Position numbers and translations under genes: made by a program. From positions 1 to 48,047 of the forward strand of contig NZ_JALBWM010000027.1 of NCBI RefSeq assembly GCF_023895975.1: DNA of 48,047 bases, given 5' to 3'. This document shows, piece after piece, positions 9,201 through 16,611 of the stretch. The number at the start of each line of letters is the position of its first letter. Within the stretch, counting starts at the first letter, position 1. The notes beneath the pieces were generated by a model that was not told the origin of the DNA, ran no database searches, and worked only from the letters and a program-made list of their open reading frames with translations. This DNA is from Microbulbifer okhotskensis (GTDB lineage: Bacteria; Pseudomonadota; Gammaproteobacteria; Pseudomonadales; Cellvibrionaceae).

Positions 9201-9614
9201 GGCTTTAGGGAAGATGCTTCTGGACTAATTTATGCGCACTTTGGGTCTGGGCCCACAGCCGTTGTATCTTGGAGTCATTTGGTTGAGGGTGCTGAGGAAC
9301 TGGAAATATATGGTACCGATGGGAGGATCAAAGTACATTCCCCGGCACATTGCCCAACACAAATTACGGTGACCAGAATTGCTGGGGATCGGAGAATGGA
9401 AAACGATAGTCAGTTATATGAATTTCCGTTGCCACGGATTCGGGGGGAATTCAACTATCCAAACTCGGAGGGGCTTTACTACGAGGCCAGAGCGGTACAG
9501 CGGTGTATCGATAGAAAGTTAACTGAATGTCCAGAACTTCCTTTGGCGGATTCAATTCAGGCGATCAGGATGATCCTAGAGTGTGATCGATACATCAAAA
9601 GAAGAGTTGCGTGA
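6243..9614 (+). CDS. Fusion: dehydrogenase-like domain, sugar phosphate cyclase (2-epi-5-epi-valiolone synthase type), dehydrogenase
   Basis: This is a 1123-residue cytosolic three-part enzyme. Residues 10-375 form a diverged Gfo/Idh/MocA domain (G-V-G-L-P-G-E-S at 17-24; E-K-P at 124-126). Residues 390-750 form a dehydroquinate-synthase-fold cyclase: G-G-E-Q-S-K (449-454), L-G-G-G-A-V-T-D (481-488), I-P-T-T-L (506-510) and S-I-G-I-K (517-521). The probable metal ligands are Glu562 (G-E-M-V-K), His633 (D-F-G-H-T) and His649 (M-H-G-E-A-V). Asp630, where AroB has Asn, and H-R-S-G-S-L-R-A-P-L-P (709-719) favour the valiolone-synthase group, which cyclises sedoheptulose 7-phosphate, over AroB. 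Residues 785-1123 form a full dehydrogenase (G-C-G-R-I-A, E-K-P 877-879, D-A-G-V-Y-P-V-H 957-964) paralogous to the gene at 1084. GGAGG at 6229 fixes the start. The product is unknown. Confidence 0.88.
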   Translation: MEYTDMTQNKVHAIVVGVGLPGESIGWLHLSQLIKMPNVIVDAVVEEYWLGNTTAPPAKQRVFREEMARLMAHGGGFDLYSSVEDIPIADPSVKNLVLISVRTPLNMKIFEAVAEKEYKNIYLEKPGEDSLDKLQAMVQIADEKNLRVVVGYQKHISSYVKKAEKITAGWKLKTRSVSFVHHNPHSEDNLENIFRQNTEGMLLNQCCHELELCVAKWNLQPHNIVDIVVNREETERKRFGDIEDFKKLSFTLKTNLGISFSFLVTRCEGVENSITVKEGLTGNPVLIELAPPGVFDRALDLAKEEKGAMWYCQLFEEDYHTLKNEFVESILNDDEARYLNLPGLKQAVSVLLLATSIETSILAQCSEDEAHHPIVQILDTVCQTPTSQRIWYHCNLFSPGNRFLVDILRPPRNRIICCVDDKVWQLYSGLILEWERSVGVEFIPIVMTGGEQSKNINSFHEMIDEIWKVNPIRYREPIVALGGGAVTDTIGFVSAVWRRNTPWIRIPTTLMGMIDSSIGIKVSVNHNIKNGIGAFHCPLHTIIDPTFLKTNPQRVLKSAVGEMVKVGLVFNKDVLDCLSDQGDSLLHNHFLGEGGVPGKTSYNLILNCIDAMIDSIGGDLQEENLSRPMDFGHTLSRWLERDEAFRLMHGEAVGIDCLFTSLVAEQMGLISTKDVDLLFGIYTKLGLAANVKGLNLDVYKTALEQISIHRSGSLRAPLPSPLGNCIWVEKFESRHLEQAWNNLQNRLTHHHELILDPDTIEDEQRLTTLTEQSKPQTQEQYSSHKLRWGFIGCGRIANDFAKVVNYLDSAEIHAVASRNLDKARAFADKYGVEKAYGNYAELVNDPDVDVVYVATIPELHWQHTQLALNANKHVLVEKPLALTVEDAIKIKNLAQEKQLFCMEGLWMRFFPVMEYCKSLIGQGVIGRICQLRADLSFDLRKDEGMDSPKWKVGAGMDAGVYPVHAAIMVLGRGTSDLEFSGVLDDYGFREDASGLIYAHFGSGPTAVVSWSHLVEGAEELEIYGTDGRIKVHSPAHCPTQITVTRIAGDRRMENDSQLYEFPLPRIRGEFNYPNSEGLYYEARAVQRCIDRKLTECPELPLADSIQAIRMILECDRYIKRRVA

Positions 9615-10807
9615 AGCGCAATATCTATTGGTTTGGATTGTTCTCGTGTTATGGGGCTCTATTTTTATTGGGGTTTATAGAGGTTTATAAAGCGCCGATA
9701 TACCCCAGAATTTTAGATTTTTTTGCGGTGTCCCCATCAAAAGGCTCTACTTTTTTCTTCTTGTCGACTCTTTCTGCTCTGATTATGACCCTTTCAGGGC
9801 CACTATGGGTCAAAAGAATAAAGGTGATCTCCGGCTTGGGCTTGTTTGTAACATTTATGGGGGTTGGCTCAATATTGTCTGGTACTTCCGGATATCTCCA
9901 CTCGTTTGCATTGCTTATGTTGGGGAGTTTCCTTTTTGGCGTGGGCACCGGGGGGAGCATGGTACTTATCAATGTGGCAATCCCTCTTTTTGTACCACAG
10001 GACCTTACCCGCCAAGGGTATTGTGGATTACACAGTACCTACGGAGTAGCATCTATTCTATCTCCCTTATTTCCTGGGCTAATGTATAAGTTTCATTTTG
10101 GTTGGGAGGGGGGGTTTTACTTTTTTGGTGGGCTAGCTGTCGCTATTGTACTTTTTATTCTAGGGGGGCTGTTTAAGAAAAGAGGAACTAAGCGAGTAGA
10201 TGGGCGAGAAATTAATCCTGGTGCCTACCACGAGGCAAGTAAACACGAAAAAGAACCAAAAGAGTGGTGGATTGCCATTGGAGGAGGGCTGATTGTTTCT
10301 GCTTATAACGGTGCGGAGCATATCCTTGCCAGCCGATTTGTACTGTTTTTGGAGGCCAGAGGTGGACCTTGGGCAGTTGATGCCGATATTCTGCTTTCAA
10401 TATTTTTTGCCTTTCTGTGTGTTGGGAGAATCGTTTTTACCTTCGTGCTACTTCGGGGAAGTACATTTTTTTGGTTGATTGTCTCCTTTGCAACTACAAC
10501 TATAGTATTTTTACTGGGCTACTGGATTAACCCCTTATGGTTGCCGGTATGCGGATTGACGTTATCTTATTTATTCCCTTACGCGATGGAGTGGTTGACG
10601 GACTGCTCCAAGAATCCACCGTTCACTGTTTCATTCTCGCTGGGCATGGGCGGAGTCTTTTTAATCTTGGCACATGCCCTTGTGGGTTGGTTGGATGAAA
10701 ACTACGGGATACAAACGGCGATTTACGTTGTGCCGGTGTTTCTTATTTGTGGAATTGTATTCTGCTTGCTGATAGCGTTTGTGGAAAAGCAAAGGCAGGC
10801 CAGCTGA
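9611..10807 (+). CDS. MFS transporter coupled to the cyclase fusion
   Basis: A 398-residue inner-membrane protein with about twelve hydrophobic segments arranged as two six-helix halves. A charged central loop at about 190-220 (K-K-R-G-T-K-R, then K-H-E-K-E-P-K-E) separates them, as in the major facilitator superfamily. A G-x-G-x-G-G segment in helix 4 (G-V-G-T-G-G) and L-G-x-L-F sequences fit MFS. It starts at a GTG that overlaps the stop codon of the cyclase gene (GTGA), so translation is probably coupled. The obvious inference is export of the cyclitol product or import of a precursor. The direction cannot be read from sequence. No antiporter motif specific to a known drug family was recognised. 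Confidence 0.88.
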   Translation: MKRNIYWFGLFSCYGALFLLGFIEVYKAPIYPRILDFFAVSPSKGSTFFFLSTLSALIMTLSGPLWVKRIKVISGLGLFVTFMGVGSILSGTSGYLHSFALLMLGSFLFGVGTGGSMVLINVAIPLFVPQDLTRQGYCGLHSTYGVASILSPLFPGLMYKFHFGWEGGFYFFGGLAVAIVLFILGGLFKKRGTKRVDGREINPGAYHEASKHEKEPKEWWIAIGGGLIVSAYNGAEHILASRFVLFLEARGGPWAVDADILLSIFFAFLCVGRIVFTFVLLRGSTFFWLIVSFATTTIVFLLGYWINPLWLPVCGLTLSYLFPYAMEWLTDCSKNPPFTVSFSLGMGGVFLILAHALVGWLDENYGIQTAIYVVPVFLICGIVFCLLIAFVEKQRQAS

Positions 10808-10865
10808 TTATTGGCTTAGTTGCTAACAGGTATGATCAGTTAGAGGGGATTTGACGAATGACAAT

Positions 10866-10883
10866 GCCCACCCGGTGGTGAGC
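10866..10883 (-). terminator. Hairpin downstream of ahpC copy 2
   Basis: GCCCACC (10866-10872) pairs with GGTGAGC (10877-10883), one wobble pair and a 4-base loop, about 37 bases past the ahpC stop. It corresponds to the hairpin at 2311 beyond the broken copy. It is a terminator candidate with a weak T tail, and it also separates this gene from the convergent MFS gene. Confidence 0.45.
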
Positions 10884-10919
10884 AAAGCCAATTCCCATCC
10901 TGTGAGGGTTTGGGAAACC

Positions 10920-11486
10920 TTAAATCTTGCCAATCAGGTCGAGAGAGGGCGCCAGGGTCTCTTCGCCTTCCTTCCATTTGGCCGGACAAACTTCGCCGGG
11001 GTGTGCGGCGATGTACTGGGCCGCTTTGATCTTGCGCAGCAGCTCGCTGGCGTCGCGACCGATACCACCGGCAGTGATTTCGACGACCTGGATACGACCT
11101 TGCGGGTCGATCACGAAGGTGCCGCGATCGGCAATGCCTTCTTCTTCGATCATCACACCGAAGTTGCGGGTGATGGTCCCGGTGGGATCGCCGATCATCG
11201 GATACTGGATCTTTCCGATGGTGTCGGAGGAATCGTGCCACGCTTTGTGGGTGAAGTGGGTGTCGGTGGATACGGAGTAGATCTCAACGCCCAGCTTCTT
11301 GAACTCTTCGTAGTTGTCCGCTAGGTCGCCCAGTTCCGTGGGGCACACAAAGGTGAAGTCGGCGGGGTAGAAGAAGAACACCCCCCACTTCCCCTTCACG
11401 TCGGCGTCACTCACGTCGTGAAACTCACCGTTCTGGTAGGCCTTGGCGTTGAAAGGTTTCATTTCGGATTCGATGTAGCGGGACAT
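10920..11486 (-). CDS. ahpC: Alkyl hydroperoxide reductase subunit C (2-Cys peroxiredoxin), copy 2
   Basis: A second intact AhpC of 188 residues, cytosolic peroxidase, with peroxidatic Cys48 (F-V-C-P-T-E) and resolving Cys167 (G-E-V-C-P-A-K-W). It is about 96% identical to the copy at 5193, in the same orientation, and forms a direct repeat around the cyclase-MFS cassette. No ahpF follows it; the next gene downstream is the convergent MFS gene. It would therefore depend on the single AhpF at 3566 or on another reductase. AGGAGCTAACT precedes the ATG. Whether it is expressed under different conditions from copy 1 cannot be said, but both share an upstream ATAG-N7-CTAT-like element. Confidence 0.97.
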   Translation of the reverse strand: MSRYIESEMKPFNAKAYQNGEFHDVSDADVKGKWGVFFFYPADFTFVCPTELGDLADNYEEFKKLGVEIYSVSTDTHFTHKAWHDSSDTIGKIQYPMIGDPTGTITRNFGVMIEEEGIADRGTFVIDPQGRIQVVEITAGGIGRDASELLRKIKAAQYIAAHPGEVCPAKWKEGEETLAPSLDLIGKI

Positions 11487-11592
11487 AGTTAGCTCCTGGT
11501 TAGCTGTTCAGTAGTTTCTGGTGTCTAGATTTGATGGTCCTAATCTATTGCAACTCTTGCGCCTATAAAAATAAACAATTTAAATGCCTGAG

Positions 11593-11607
11593 ATAGTTTT
11601 CTTCTAT
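11593..11607. promoter_or_regulatory. Possible OxyR half-site upstream of ahpC copy 2
   Basis: ATAG-N7-CTAT (11593-11596 and 11604-11607) matches one dimer half of the OxyR consensus exactly in its outer tetramers. It starts 107 bases upstream of the ahpC start, the same distance as the related element before copy 1. The second half expected eleven and twenty-two bases further on is poor. Confidence 0.45.
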
Positions 11608-11735
11608 TTACGCATCGGAGCGATACATGGGCCTGCTATGGGTACCAATTTGAGGTCACTGTATACATCGGGGATACTCCGGGCTGGCGCCATACTAATT
11701 ACTACCAGGATGGGTAGTTTCTACAGGGCACTCGT

Positions 11736-13052
11736 ATGCGGTTAATTCGGTTGTTGAAGCATGACCTAGCCCGGGAGGCGGGGGATTGGGTTGAGGATGG
11801 GGTCATCAGCGAAACCCAGGCGGAACAGATCTGTACCCGTTACCAGGTGGATTACCACCGTGTGCAGCAGCGCACATTAGGATATAGCGTGTTGATGGGG
11901 TTGGCCTATCTGTTTATTGGTTTAGCGGTGATTACCCTGATCGGCGCCAATTGGGATGAGATCCCCAGAGCGCTGCGAATGGGTGGGTTGATTGTGCTCA
12001 CTATGGCGACTCAGGCGATGGCCCTGAAAATTTACGTGACGGGAGACAGGCGCGCTGGGGAGGGCTTATTGCTGTTGGGAAATTTGTTCTTCGGGGCGGC
12101 CATCATTCTTATCGCGCAAATCTATCATTTGGGTGAGCATATGCCCGATGGGATTTTCTGGTGGGCACTGGGTTGCCTGCCATTTGCGCTGATCACCCGG
12201 AGCCCTTGGATTGCTGGACAGGCCTTGATTCTGGCCTTGCTGTGGTTCTTTCTGGAAATCAGCATGGGCTTTTACCCAGCGGTATTCCCGGTTTTCCTTC
12301 TCAGTGCTCTGTTTATATTGACTGCCGGGCGATCCAGTGTGGTTCTTTTGCTGGTTTCTCTATTCGGTTTGGGCTTTTGGTTGGAGTTCTCACTGGCCGA
12401 ATTTTGGCGGGTGCAGGATGGCAAATTCAGTGCGGAGTTATATCCGGAGAATTTGGCTGTCGCCGTAGCCCTGTTTATTCTGATGTATCTATTCGGCCAG
12501 TGGTTGGTAACCCGAGTATCGGTTGTGGCAAAAGATTATGCCGCAGTGATCTCAATCTGGTGTTTGCGCTTTGCGCTGATTAGTTTATTGATATTCAGCT
12601 TTGAACCGCCTTGGAAGGCTTTGATCGAGGCTCAGTGGGGACACCTGCTGTCGATGTGGGTCGTGATTGCGATTATGGGCGCCGTGTCCCTGCTGTTGGC
12701 GCTATTGGCTAGAAAGTTGTTTTTCGGTTTGACGCTGTACGGCCTGTTTGCACTGGTTCTCGCCTTTGTGACCAACAGTGGTTCTGCTGATCACGCCGTT
12801 TGGTTGCAAATATTCACTAACTTGACGTTGATTGCCTGTGGAACCGGGCTGATCTTAAAGGGGATACACGATGGTATCTCCCATTATTTCTTTTTGGGGG
12901 TACTGGCAATTCTACTGACCGCACTTTTGCGTTACATCGATTTGATTGGTGACTACATAGGCGCAGCAATGTTGTTTATTTTGTTCGCTGCACTGTTACT
13001 GGGCGCGGCCAAGTACTGGAAGCACCAGCAGGCAAAGGAGAGGGCTCGATGA
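11736..13052 (+). CDS. DUF2157 multi-pass membrane protein
   Basis: A 438-residue inner-membrane protein. Residues 1-50 form a soluble helical head (R-L-I-R-L-L-K-H-D-L-A-R-E-A, then W-V-E-D-G-V-I-S-E-T-Q-A-E-Q-I), characteristic of DUF2157. This is followed by about a dozen hydrophobic helices, including the L-I-G-A-N-W-D-E-I-P-R segment typical of the family. The function of DUF2157 is not known. Its stop overlaps the next start by four bases (ATGA), so it is translated with the GDYXXLXY protein, a pairing commonly seen for these two families. This suggests they form one membrane complex. Confidence 0.85.
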   Translation: MRLIRLLKHDLAREAGDWVEDGVISETQAEQICTRYQVDYHRVQQRTLGYSVLMGLAYLFIGLAVITLIGANWDEIPRALRMGGLIVLTMATQAMALKIYVTGDRRAGEGLLLLGNLFFGAAIILIAQIYHLGEHMPDGIFWWALGCLPFALITRSPWIAGQALILALLWFFLEISMGFYPAVFPVFLLSALFILTAGRSSVVLLLVSLFGLGFWLEFSLAEFWRVQDGKFSAELYPENLAVAVALFILMYLFGQWLVTRVSVVAKDYAAVISIWCLRFALISLLIFSFEPPWKALIEAQWGHLLSMWVVIAIMGAVSLLLALLARKLFFGLTLYGLFALVLAFVTNSGSADHAVWLQIFTNLTLIACGTGLILKGIHDGISHYFFLGVLAILLTALLRYIDLIGDYIGAAMLFILFAALLLGAAKYWKHQQAKERAR

Positions 13053-13579
13053 ATCGCAAGATCACGATGGGGTTGGTTGCGGCAATTGCCGCACAGTTTT
13101 TTATTTTGCTCGGTATGTATGTGAAGGCCCAGATACCGCTTTGGACTGGCCAGCCGATTCTGGTAAAAACTGTTCCGGTAGACCCGAGATCGTTGTTTCG
13201 TGGGAACTATGCCCAGCTGAGCTACCCATTTTCCCTGCTGGATAAATCCCTGTTTAATAATCGGCATGCGTTGCGCCAGGGTGAGGTGGTCTATGTTGGC
13301 CTGCAGAAAAAGGACTCTGGCCTGTATGATTTCGCCTCCGTTAGTCTGGAAAAACCACACAGCGGCGTATTCCTGAAAGGACGCATTGCCAGCCTTGGCG
13401 TTTGGGGCGCTACCGACAAGTACCGGGTGGATTATGGTATTGAGGCTTATTTCGCTCCTAAAGAAAAAGCGTTGGCACTTGAAGAGCAGTTGCGTATTGG
13501 TGCGGTGGCTGAATTGATGGTTACTAAAAACGGCCAGGTAAGTCTCAGAGTGGTTAGAGGGGCAAAGGGTAATCAATAA
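13049..13579 (+). CDS. GDYXXLXY-domain membrane-anchored protein
   Basis: A 176-residue protein with one N-terminal hydrophobic helix (about 8-25) followed by a probably periplasmic beta-rich domain. The family motif appears as F-R-G-N-Y-A-Q-L-S-Y at residues 50-59, with Asn in place of the usual Asp of G-D-Y-x-x-L-x-Y. The domain is generally found next to DUF2157, as here, where the genes overlap by four bases. The function is unknown. The D-to-N change is the only oddity, and I cannot tell whether it matters. Confidence 0.85.
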   Translation: MNRKITMGLVAAIAAQFFILLGMYVKAQIPLWTGQPILVKTVPVDPRSLFRGNYAQLSYPFSLLDKSLFNNRHALRQGEVVYVGLQKKDSGLYDFASVSLEKPHSGVFLKGRIASLGVWGATDKYRVDYGIEAYFAPKEKALALEEQLRIGAVAELMVTKNGQVSLRVVRGAKGNQ

Positions 13580-13598
13580 ACAAAGGGAACGGTCATCA

Positions 13599-14198
13599 GT
13601 GGATGCTGCCGGGCAGGGGAGAGGGAGCCTACCGGTTTTTTTCTCATTGATCGGTATTCAACTGGGCTGCCTGCTGGTGGCTCTTTTAGGAATTTATCTG
13701 GTATCGATGGAAGTTTCATTTCTCGGCAGTGCTGTTTGGGTACAGCTACTGCTGGGGCTTTTAGGGGCTGTAGTCACCTACGTCGTAGCGCTGTCACTTA
13801 TCCGCTCAGAAACCCTATTTGGCCAGATATTGCGCAGGCATTGCGTCCAATTGACCCCGGTGTTTTCCAAGCTGTCAGTTGCGCAAATGGTGTGGGTTTC
13901 CATTGCAGCGGGGGTGTGTGAAGAGCTTCTATTTCGCGGTTTTTTACAGTCTTGGTTATCGCAGGTCAGTACACCTTTTCTTGGGTTATTGGGCGCTTCA
14001 GTTATATTTGCGATTCTGCACTTTGCATCCTGGGTCTATTTTTTCCTTACTTTAATGATCGGGCTGGTATTAGGCATTTTCTACCAAATTTCAGGCGGCC
14101 TGGTAGGGGTAATTGTGTGGCATGCCGGCTATGACTTGTTGGCGCTAATTGCACTGATTCACTTCCCTCACTTACTCGGCATACAAAGGCGAGCATAG
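13599..14198 (+). CDS. CPBP family intramembrane metalloprotease
   Basis: A 199-residue membrane protein of the CAAX-protease / bacteriocin-processing (ABI) family. The catalytic motifs are all present: E-E-L-L-F-R (Glu108, Glu109, Arg113), F-A-I-L-H (His141) and H-A-G-Y-D (His175, Asp179), set in hydrophobic helices. These residues bind metal and hydrolyse peptide bonds within the membrane; the substrate is unknown. The start is the GTG at 13599, with AAGGGA ten bases upstream. It lies 19 bases after the GDYXXLXY gene and probably belongs to the same transcript. It converges on the ExoD gene. Confidence 0.88.
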   Translation: MDAAGQGRGSLPVFFSLIGIQLGCLLVALLGIYLVSMEVSFLGSAVWVQLLLGLLGAVVTYVVALSLIRSETLFGQILRRHCVQLTPVFSKLSVAQMVWVSIAAGVCEELLFRGFLQSWLSQVSTPFLGLLGASVIFAILHFASWVYFFLTLMIGLVLGIFYQISGGLVGVIVWHAGYDLLALIALIHFPHLLGIQRRA

Positions 14199-14219
14199 CG
14201 TGTGGTTTGTTGTGGTTGA

Positions 14220-14813
14220 TCACATTGCTGCAATGATCAGTATCAGCAGTGAGGAAGTCACGGCAAACGCAATCAGGGCGAGAAGTCCGTCGTGAGCCAC
14301 CAGCGCCAGGCCAAAAATAGTGAGGGCGAGGCCGGCGGTAGACGCTGAGAAGGGGATTACTTCCATCAGAGGAAGAGCTAGGGCAATCAGAGTACAAGTG
14401 ACGGCAATCGCGCAGGTGCCGTAACTGCGTACGACAAAGCCCATTCGCGGTTGAATCCATCGGTCGGCGACGCGCGCCGGTCTCTCCATCCAATGCAGGG
14501 TAGCCATCAATTTCTTTTTTGAAATAGAGCGATTGAGTAGCCATTGGGGAAGCCAGATGTGGGTGCGTTGCAGTAACAGTTGTATGGCGACCAGTAGCAG
14601 TAAAAGCCCCATGGAGATAGACATTCCGGGAATGCCACTGAGGGGTGAAAATAAGATCAGACCAATAACGACAAGAAATGGGGCGAAGGACCGGATTCCG
14701 ACGGCCTCAATTACATGCTGGATGGAAACCCTATCCCGTCCCTGGCTTTTGGTTTCAACATCTTTCAGCAGCTGGCCCAGACCAATGATATCTTCTGCCA
14801 TGATAGGTTTCAT
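14220..14813 (-). CDS. ExoD family membrane protein
   Basis: A 197-residue inner-membrane protein. A soluble N-terminal stretch (about 1-45) contains L-L-K-D-V and G-R-D-R-V-S-I-Q-H-V, and several hydrophobic helices follow with the L-F-S-P-L-S-G-I-P-G segment typical of ExoD. In rhizobia exoD affects exopolysaccharide production and alkali tolerance. The biochemical role is not known, and homologues are widespread without polysaccharide clusters. No polysaccharide genes are nearby. It stands alone, convergent with the CPBP protease gene. Confidence 0.85.
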   Translation of the reverse strand: MKPIMAEDIIGLGQLLKDVETKSQGRDRVSIQHVIEAVGIRSFAPFLVVIGLILFSPLSGIPGMSISMGLLLLLVAIQLLLQRTHIWLPQWLLNRSISKKKLMATLHWMERPARVADRWIQPRMGFVVRSYGTCAIAVTCTLIALALPLMEVIPFSASTAGLALTIFGLALVAHDGLLALIAFAVTSSLLILIIAAM

Positions 14814-15079
14814 TACTGTACGTTGTCGCCTGCTTACGATCTAAAAGGAGCTTGAAAAGCTTGGATAAACCGGGCGTAGATTCCCCAATCAATCGTAGCT
14901 GAAGCAGAAAACTGGCTAGAGCTATCCGCGATCAAATCCTGTTCAAACTCCTTGGTGTATCACGGCGAAATGACCGGTTCTACCGGTAAAATGGCCTTTA
15001 CTGTCGAGCATAGCACTACTATTACGATCTCCCGTTAGGGGGAGCTACCGCGGGTATTACCAGTGGTTTTGTCGGCAGT

Positions 15080-15727
15080 TTAGGGGGTGAATAGCTGGTC
15101 AAGGCTGAAGGTTTCAATGCCTTTACCCTCCTGTTGGCTCAGGCGCACCATCTTGGCGGCAACCGCTGCGCCGGCGATAGGGCGAAAGCGTTGTAGTCCA
15201 GGTAATCGACAGAGTAGCGGTAACAGGAGTCCACTGAGCTGCTCTCCGGGGCGGAAGTGATTGCGATTACCCAGCAATAGTGAAGGTTGTAGAATACAGA
15301 TCTGCTCAAAGGGCAGGGTTTTAATTTTTTCTTCGAGCTCGCCTTTTATGCGCAAATAACTGCCGAAACTTTTGGGGTTTGCACCGCTGGACGAAACCAA
15401 CAGGTAGTGCCTGACACCCGCCTGTGCAGCTAACGTGGCGGCCTGGTACTGGTACTCGACATCCACCTGGTACTGGGCCGCTAGGCTTCCCGCCTGTTTG
15501 AGGGTGGTGCCCAGGCAGGAAAACAGTGTGTCAGCTTCAAAAAGTGAGGAGAAATTTCCAAGCTGCTCAAAGTTGACCACATGGTTGTGGACTTTGGGGT
15601 TGGTTGGCAGCAGGGGGCGGCGCGTCAAAGTGTGGATTTCTGCAAAGGTGTTTTCACTGGCGAGTTGTTCAGTCAGGTGGCGGCCTATCAAGCCGGTGGC
15701 GCCAATAATAATTGCTTTTCTGGCCAT
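15080..15727 (-). CDS. NAD(P)-binding Rossmann-fold protein, atypical SDR (TIP30/HTATIP2-like)
   Basis: A soluble 215-residue protein. The dinucleotide motif G-A-T-G-L-I-G lies at residues 9-15. S-C-L-G-T-T, V-S-S-S-G-A and the later Y-L-R-I-K-G (Tyr and Lys of the SDR active site) follow the atypical short-chain dehydrogenase pattern of the nucleoside-diphosphate-sugar-epimerase-like / TIP30 group. The frame is open 40 codons upstream, but the start at 15727 (M-A-R-K-A-I-I-I-G) is chosen. The Rossmann strand begins there, and the upstream segment has no family resemblance. The substrate is unknown. It is monocistronic as far as can be seen. Confidence 0.85.
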   Translation of the reverse strand: MARKAIIIGATGLIGRHLTEQLASENTFAEIHTLTRRPLLPTNPKVHNHVVNFEQLGNFSSLFEADTLFSCLGTTLKQAGSLAAQYQVDVEYQYQAATLAAQAGVRHYLLVSSSGANPKSFGSYLRIKGELEEKIKTLPFEQICILQPSLLLGNRNHFRPGEQLSGLLLPLLCRLPGLQRFRPIAGAAVAAKMVRLSQQEGKGIETFSLDQLFTP

Positions 15728-15920
15728 TTGATTCTCGTATCGGTCATATATTGTTGTCGGGCAGTGCGGATATTTTAGTTTTTCATTATCATTGCTGCCC
15801 TTCCATTTAACCCCACAATGATAACCTAATCGAGAGTCGATTTTCATTGGGCTCTGAACTCAATTGGAAATGCTATCGCTGCTGATATAATGTAAAAATA
15901 TCATGAGTGAATATGCATGT

Positions 15921-16349
15921 TTAACGTGGTTTAGTATTTTTAATTTCTTCACGGCGCATGGGCATGCTGTCTATGCGGGAAAAAATATCGTTGGCAGAGA
16001 AGCTCGGTGCCCGGTATTTTACTTCCCCATCTTTGCCTACCAGAGCAACCTCAGCCTTTTTTCCTTTAAAATACTGCTTGGGTATTCCACTGGCAAAGCT
16101 GTCGGAGATAGTGCCGGGGAAGTTGGTCTCTATATTGCCGTTGGAAAAAACAAACCAGACTAAATTTCTCTCGGCGAATTGTGGTCCTAGCTTCATTAAT
16201 TCCTCCACGGTCTTACGTGGATCGCCGGGTATATTTAAAAGAAGAATACGATTCTTCCATTGAAAATCTTTCAGGCTATTCACGGGGGGGCTCTGGGCAA
16301 GGATTGTTGAGGTATAAAAAATCAGAATAAATACCATTAATTTACGCAT
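15921..16349 (-). CDS. Secreted DUF4174 protein
   Basis: A 142-residue protein with an N-terminal signal peptide (M-R-K-L-M-V-F, hydrophobic core, then L-A-Q-S, cleavage near residue 19). The mature part has the DUF4174 pattern: L-K-D-F-Q-W-K-N-R-I-L-L-L near the start, V-G-K-D-G-E-V-K in the middle and the ending I-D-S-M-P-M-R-R-E-E. The fold is thioredoxin-like without the C-x-x-C pair, so a redox role is unlikely. The function is unknown. The ATG at 16349 is preferred to the TTG four codons upstream. It was probably exported to the periplasm. Confidence 0.85.
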   Translation of the reverse strand: MRKLMVFILIFYTSTILAQSPPVNSLKDFQWKNRILLLNIPGDPRKTVEELMKLGPQFAERNLVWFVFSNGNIETNFPGTISDSFASGIPKQYFKGKKAEVALVGKDGEVKYRAPSFSANDIFSRIDSMPMRREEIKNTKPR

Positions 16350-16611
16350 TGACTGTCTCAACGATTACTTAGTGGAAGTATTGCGGTTTGCACAGTAGTG
16401 GCCATTCCAGTGATGAGTCTACCGGAGTGACCGATATAGCTCAGGGTCAGTATGGCTAATACGGGCTGAGCATTACAAATCAAGTGGCGTTAAATTTAAT
16501 GCTGTCGTCTAGGCTTTGAGTGTAGGCCAAGGAAGCCAAAACTGGCTTTGACGGTCTCGCAAGCACAAGCGAGCAACTTGAGTGGTTCTAATACTTAGTG
16601 AGTTTAGCAGT

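Noticed and set aside
6243..9614. Calling the cyclase domain aroB (3-dehydroquinate synthase)
   Set aside because: The Asp before F-G-H-T, the S-I-G-I-K stretch and the H-R-x-G-x-L-R-A-P-L-P ending fit the valiolone-synthase group better, and no shikimate genes are nearby.
14970..15038. A 22-codon frame starting with ATG between exoD and the SDR gene, with ACCGG/CCGGT and CTCCC/GGGAG inverted repeats
   Set aside because: It is too short, has no convincing ribosome site and no recognisable product. The repeats could be operators but nothing supports it.
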